DNA from: Mycogone perniciosa
Taxonomy: Eukaryota; Ascomycota; Sordariomycetes; Hypocreales; Hypocreaceae
Assembly: GCA_025331125.1 (NCBI GenBank)
Contig: JAOALB010000016.1
Span: forward strand, 310,001-374,000
Length of the DNA: 64,000 bases
Direction: 5' to 3'
Position 1 is the stretch's first letter; each line of letters opens with the position of its first letter. Position numbers and translations under genes: made by a program. Under the pieces are notes generated by a model. It saw only the letters and a program-made list of their open reading frames with translations. It did not search any database and was not told where the DNA came from. Positions 60,681 through 64,000 of this stretch are shown here, piece after piece.

Positions 60681-63017
60681 GGCTGGCTTCACACAGGGCT
60701 CTGAATCCAGGACACTCGGACCTGGAGCACACACAGTACACTGAATGATACCCCCCGATACCCATTGCATCTTTTGATCCTCTTCGGATGTCATCACTTT
60801 ATTGGCATAATTTCACTTCTCCAGGCTGGTTCGGGAGAACTATCGCCTATCATTTGCTTCATTGTTGTTTTAGTGGATTGAGAGTTTGATTGATACCGAC
60901 TTATTACGGAGCATAGCGACTATGGCGTTCAGGTATAGGAAAGAGATTGTTTTTTTGTAGGGTCCCTGATGGACCCTTTGGTTTCTACTTGGCTTCATGA
61001 AGCATCCTTTCACATGGTGTGTGTAGAGAGGTGTCGGAAAGGATAAAAAGCATCATCTGTTCCGTGTGGAGGGAACATGGTTTGTTTGTCTAAGCATGGT
61101 CATTTCTCTGTGAGAGTAGCCATTGCTTCTCGGTTTTCTTTTGCGATTTCTTCCTCGTTTTAGTTTGGAAACGGCGTTCTGGAGAAGTCGGCCACGTTGT
61201 TAGCATTTCCCTTGTGGCTCTGGGTCTATCATCTGTTGCTTCCAAGGCCCGGCTCTTTTTTCTCGCGAGCATCTTTAGCATGGAGACGGCTGTGATGAAC
61301 AGTGAATGGATTTGCCTGCCGCGGGAGGAAGAATGATACTACACGCGAATTCCTGGTTAATTTGTCCGTCCATTTTAAATCCACTTGAACGTGCGATGAT
61401 GTATATTTATATATGCGTACGTGCGTGAGTTGGTCCCTGCTGTCCATTGCTATAGTATAGGATCCTAGCTTTGACGCTGGTACTGTGATTGAACAACGTG
61501 ATCATCGGTATGTTAGTGATCGAAGACTATGGCCAAGACGTTGCCCAAATATTCTAGGCCACCAATCATTGCATTGATGTTTTTGCAAATGCATTGTTAG
61601 TTACGTAGTATGGATCCTTTCTCAGGAAGCCATCGACAAGTACACCGATTTATCGTCATTAGCAGAGAGCCATCGCCGAAATGTCAGGGTCCGCCAGCTC
61701 CCTCGTCGGTGGTGATTTTCGCAGGCACTATGGCGTCACAACACACGAAGGGAATAAATAGGTGCGAATAGCAGAAGCTCCCAGGGCCCTTCCGCAACAT
61801 ATTTTCACATGGCTTGAGAGGCAGAACTGCCTGATAGGGGCGGTCATTGTCAACTTGAAGACTCGCACCCTATCTATTGAGTAGATCTAAAGAGGAGGCC
61901 AGGGCTTCATTAGTTGCCTGGCTGGGATGACGGGCCGCGGCAACCCCGAGGATAGCCACGCCGTCATCGTGGCCGTCCTTGGGGCCTGGTGGATGCCCAA
62001 GCTTATGTAGGTACGAGCGGGGAACAGGTGGATGGATCTCTTCTTGTATGTACGAGTATGTACGAGTATGTAGTATTATTAGGCAGCAGATCTAAGATGC
62101 CATCCCGAGCCGAGATCTTGCATGCGGCGGCGTTAATTTACATAAAGATCCTGACCGCTGCCGCCGTGCATCACATCAAAGCAGCTCTCTGACGGGGCGA
62201 GGCGTGATTGGCTTACCGCCGCGTGCGATATCCATCAAACCTCATTTTCATAGTCTTTGCAGAAACAGAAAGCGGGGACGGATTCGGATGCCTGAGTGAA
62301 AAGCAGAGGAATTGATCCACACACGCATATTACCCCAGATTGAGGTTTGGAACTTCATACGAGTACTCCGTGCCTAGTGTTGGATCGATCAATGGATCCC
62401 CATTGCTAAGCCCAGACGGCTCCGCCCTGGGTGCCACCTACGAACCCTTAACATCGATCTCGAGATCTGGTGTAACGGCGCGTCGACGAAATGACCGGGG
62501 TTAGCTAGCGGGAGACAAGACAGCGCTGTGTCGTCATGCTCAGCCATCTCATAGGATTGATTGATTGCCGAATGATGCTTCCACGTCCTTTTTGCCATTT
62601 CCCCCAGATCAAGCTTAAAACTGTGCACTTGTCCAAAAGCGAACAAGCGAAGGGCAATGCGATGACTAAGCCCAGAGATGCATGTCGCAAGGCAGGATGG
62701 TCCGTGCGCTGGCCTTCACGCGTTGTCTGTTTTTTCGCTCGCCCCCGAAATGCAGAGCCGCCAGCCGACGTCACGTCGTCCCCTGATGCTGCTAACATCC
62801 ATCGACAGCCCGCCAACGAGGCCTCTTTTCGGCCTGTAACTTTGCCATATGATACGTGGTGTTTGTGCTGCTTGTTTGGGGCCATCAAATGCACGGCGAC
62901 TTCCCCGAACCCCTCGATAAGCTCGCGCGCGCCACCCTCCCTCCGCCGTGATCTACGTCCTTTTGCGCCAGCCAGAACGAAAAAGAAGTCGCTAAATCGG
63001 AGTCGCCGCGGAAAACC
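60681..63017. other. Intergenic region, 2.3 kb
   Basis: The 3' flank of the LRR gene and the promoter/leader of the AT-hook gene. A short direct repeat (TACGAGTATG twice, about 62050-62070) is the only structure noticed. No gene is seen. Confidence 0.55.
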
Positions 63018-64000
63018 ATGGCTCCAGCTTCGCCTACACCTCGTCGAACTCCTACGGGGCGGCGCAGAGGTCGTCCGCCCGGCACCACCAATGCTGCGCG
63101 TGCCGCACGACAAGCCTCCCTCGCAGCCGCGGCCGCGGCCGCAGTACCAGCAACTGAACCGCCGCCCAAAAGACGTCGCTATATCCCAGGGGGCCCAGGT
63201 GGTGGCGGTCGATTCTTGGACCCTGAATCAATTCAAACGCCCGACACGGCCGGACCGGCTACGGCCTCCCGATCTCGAACTGCCGCTCGACTCGCCCTCA
63301 ATGGAACGTCGCCATCGTTGCCCCCGCGGCGAGAAAGAAGCACGCGGACCAGAGCCACTGCCAATGACGATGTCGATGCTGATGAAATGCGATGGGGGTC
63401 TGCTGCGGCTATGGCTGCGTCTGTCAAACAGGCAGAGGATTACAAACCCCGCGAGGAGCGCAGTTGGGAAGAGTTCCATCCCAACCTTGATATTGAACGA
63501 CCATTCTTGATATTTCCGGCGGACGATGTCGACGGTGTTGTACAGGAAACGCCGGATACACCTGCAGCGGATGCTCCAGGTTCACCCCTGAACGGTTCCA
63601 TGACACCCTCTAAACACGTCAATCCTGCTTCCACGGGTAATACGCCAAATCCCCAGGGACGCGCCGCTGAGGCAGACTCGTTCGATTCTACGAATGGCAC
63701 ACCATCAAGGCGTCCCCGCCGATCAGCACGCGACGTCGTTACCTTTCACAACGCCCGCCCTATTGATTTTGCCATCACCCCGAAGACTCCCAAGATACTC
63801 CCGATACAAAACCAGACTCCCAAGGAGCGGCTCGACTTGAAACAACCCTCATATAGAAGGACGAATCGCATTGAATTGTTTGAGAGCAAAACGTTTGGCC
63901 AGGCGCGTTATGTCGACAAGGCGATGAGTAATGTCGGCTATCAAGAGAGCGACAACTTCATTCGTCCCGAGCGCACCCTGATAAAGGCCATCGATGGCAA
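63018..64000 (+). CDS. AT-hook nuclear protein, N-terminal part (cut by right edge)
   Basis: An open frame from ATG 63018 (context aaaaccATGG) to the window end without a stop, at least 327 aa. It starts MAPASPTPRRTPTGRRRGRP; RRRGRPPG is an AT-hook, a DNA minor-groove binding motif. A poly-Ala stretch, a basic KRRRY patch and a Gly-rich segment follow. Further on are WEEFHPNLDIERPFLIFPAD, a basic RRPRRSARD stretch, DFAITPKTPKILPIQNQTPK and VGYQESDNFIRPERTLI. The layout suggests a chromatin protein; a PHD-finger subunit of a histone acetyltransferase complex (Nto1/BRPF type) is my best guess, but the diagnostic PHD region lies outside the window. No intron is needed in the visible part. Larger open frames on the same stretch are shadows. 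Confidence 0.75.
   Translation, partial: MAPASPTPRRTPTGRRRGRPPGTTNAARAARQASLAAAAAAAVPATEPPPKRRRYIPGGPGGGGRFLDPESIQTPDTAGPATASRSRTAARLALNGTSPSLPPRRERSTRTRATANDDVDADEMRWGSAAAMAASVKQAEDYKPREERSWEEFHPNLDIERPFLIFPADDVDGVVQETPDTPAADAPGSPLNGSMTPSKHVNPASTGNTPNPQGRAAEADSFDSTNGTPSRRPRRSARDVVTFHNARPIDFAITPKTPKILPIQNQTPKERLDLKQPSYRRTNRIELFESKTFGQARYVDKAMSNVGYQESDNFIRPERTLIKAIDG

Noticed and set aside
62536..63510. 324-aa plus-strand open frame
   Set aside because: It overlaps the AT-hook gene in another frame and is basic and featureless; the frame from 63018 contains the recognisable motifs and stays open to the edge.

Overview
This is nuclear DNA of a filamentous ascomycete, most likely a eurotiomycete (Aspergillus/Penicillium-like). 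Genes carry many short introns (about 45-120 bp) with GTRNGT donors, CTRAY-type branch points and YAG or AAG acceptors. There are three Zn2Cys6 transcription factors, CT-rich 5' leaders and no operons. Family identities come from recognising the translated sequence by eye; exon boundaries were worked out by hand from splice signals and frame continuity, with no database search.

Layout. 1-602 (-) is the N-terminal part of a Zn2Cys6 factor that runs off the left edge. 3376-4983 (-) is the tRNA-dihydrouridine synthase Dus1. 5937-8398 (-) is a Bni4-like scaffold with a very pyrimidine-rich leader. 8.4-13.5 kb is gene-poor and crowded with the short motif TACGGAGTA. 13488-15211 (+) is a second Zn2Cys6 factor and 15460-15865 (-) a small unrecognised protein. 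18133-23068 (+) is the Abo1/Yta7/ATAD2-type AAA ATPase. 23396-27038 holds an SDR and a GST-kappa-like isomerase, divergent and both ending in the peroxisomal signal SKL, then dihydrofolate reductase. 27270-29951 (-) holds the complex III assembly factor Cbp3 and a mitochondrial-type beta-ketoacyl-ACP synthase. 30734-33461 (+) is an OPT transporter, tail-to-tail with a third Zn2Cys6 factor (33678-37021, -). 40676-42040 (-) is PDH component X, divergent from a probable TMEM223/Mrx15 membrane protein (42419-43375, +). 43598-45442 (-) is a secreted carboxylesterase with an in-frame TGA, and 46967-48914 (-) is an MFS transporter with a one-base frameshift; a 1.5 kb stretch without open reading frames lies between them. 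48.9-57.2 kb is gene-poor and contains a candidate tRNA-derived SINE. 58056-60680 (+) is a large LRR protein, and 63018-64000 (+) is the start of an AT-hook chromatin protein cut by the right edge.

Functional threads. Four genes serve mitochondria (Cbp3, ketoacyl synthase, PDX1, TMEM223-like); the ketoacyl synthase belongs to the pathway that supplies lipoate, and PDX1 carries a lipoyl domain. The divergent SDR and GST-kappa pair looks like a two-gene peroxisomal module. The esterase and MFS genes look like a decaying accessory pair. Extra-genic DNA is marked by at least 17 exact copies of TACGGAGTA/TACTCCGTA, none in an exon.
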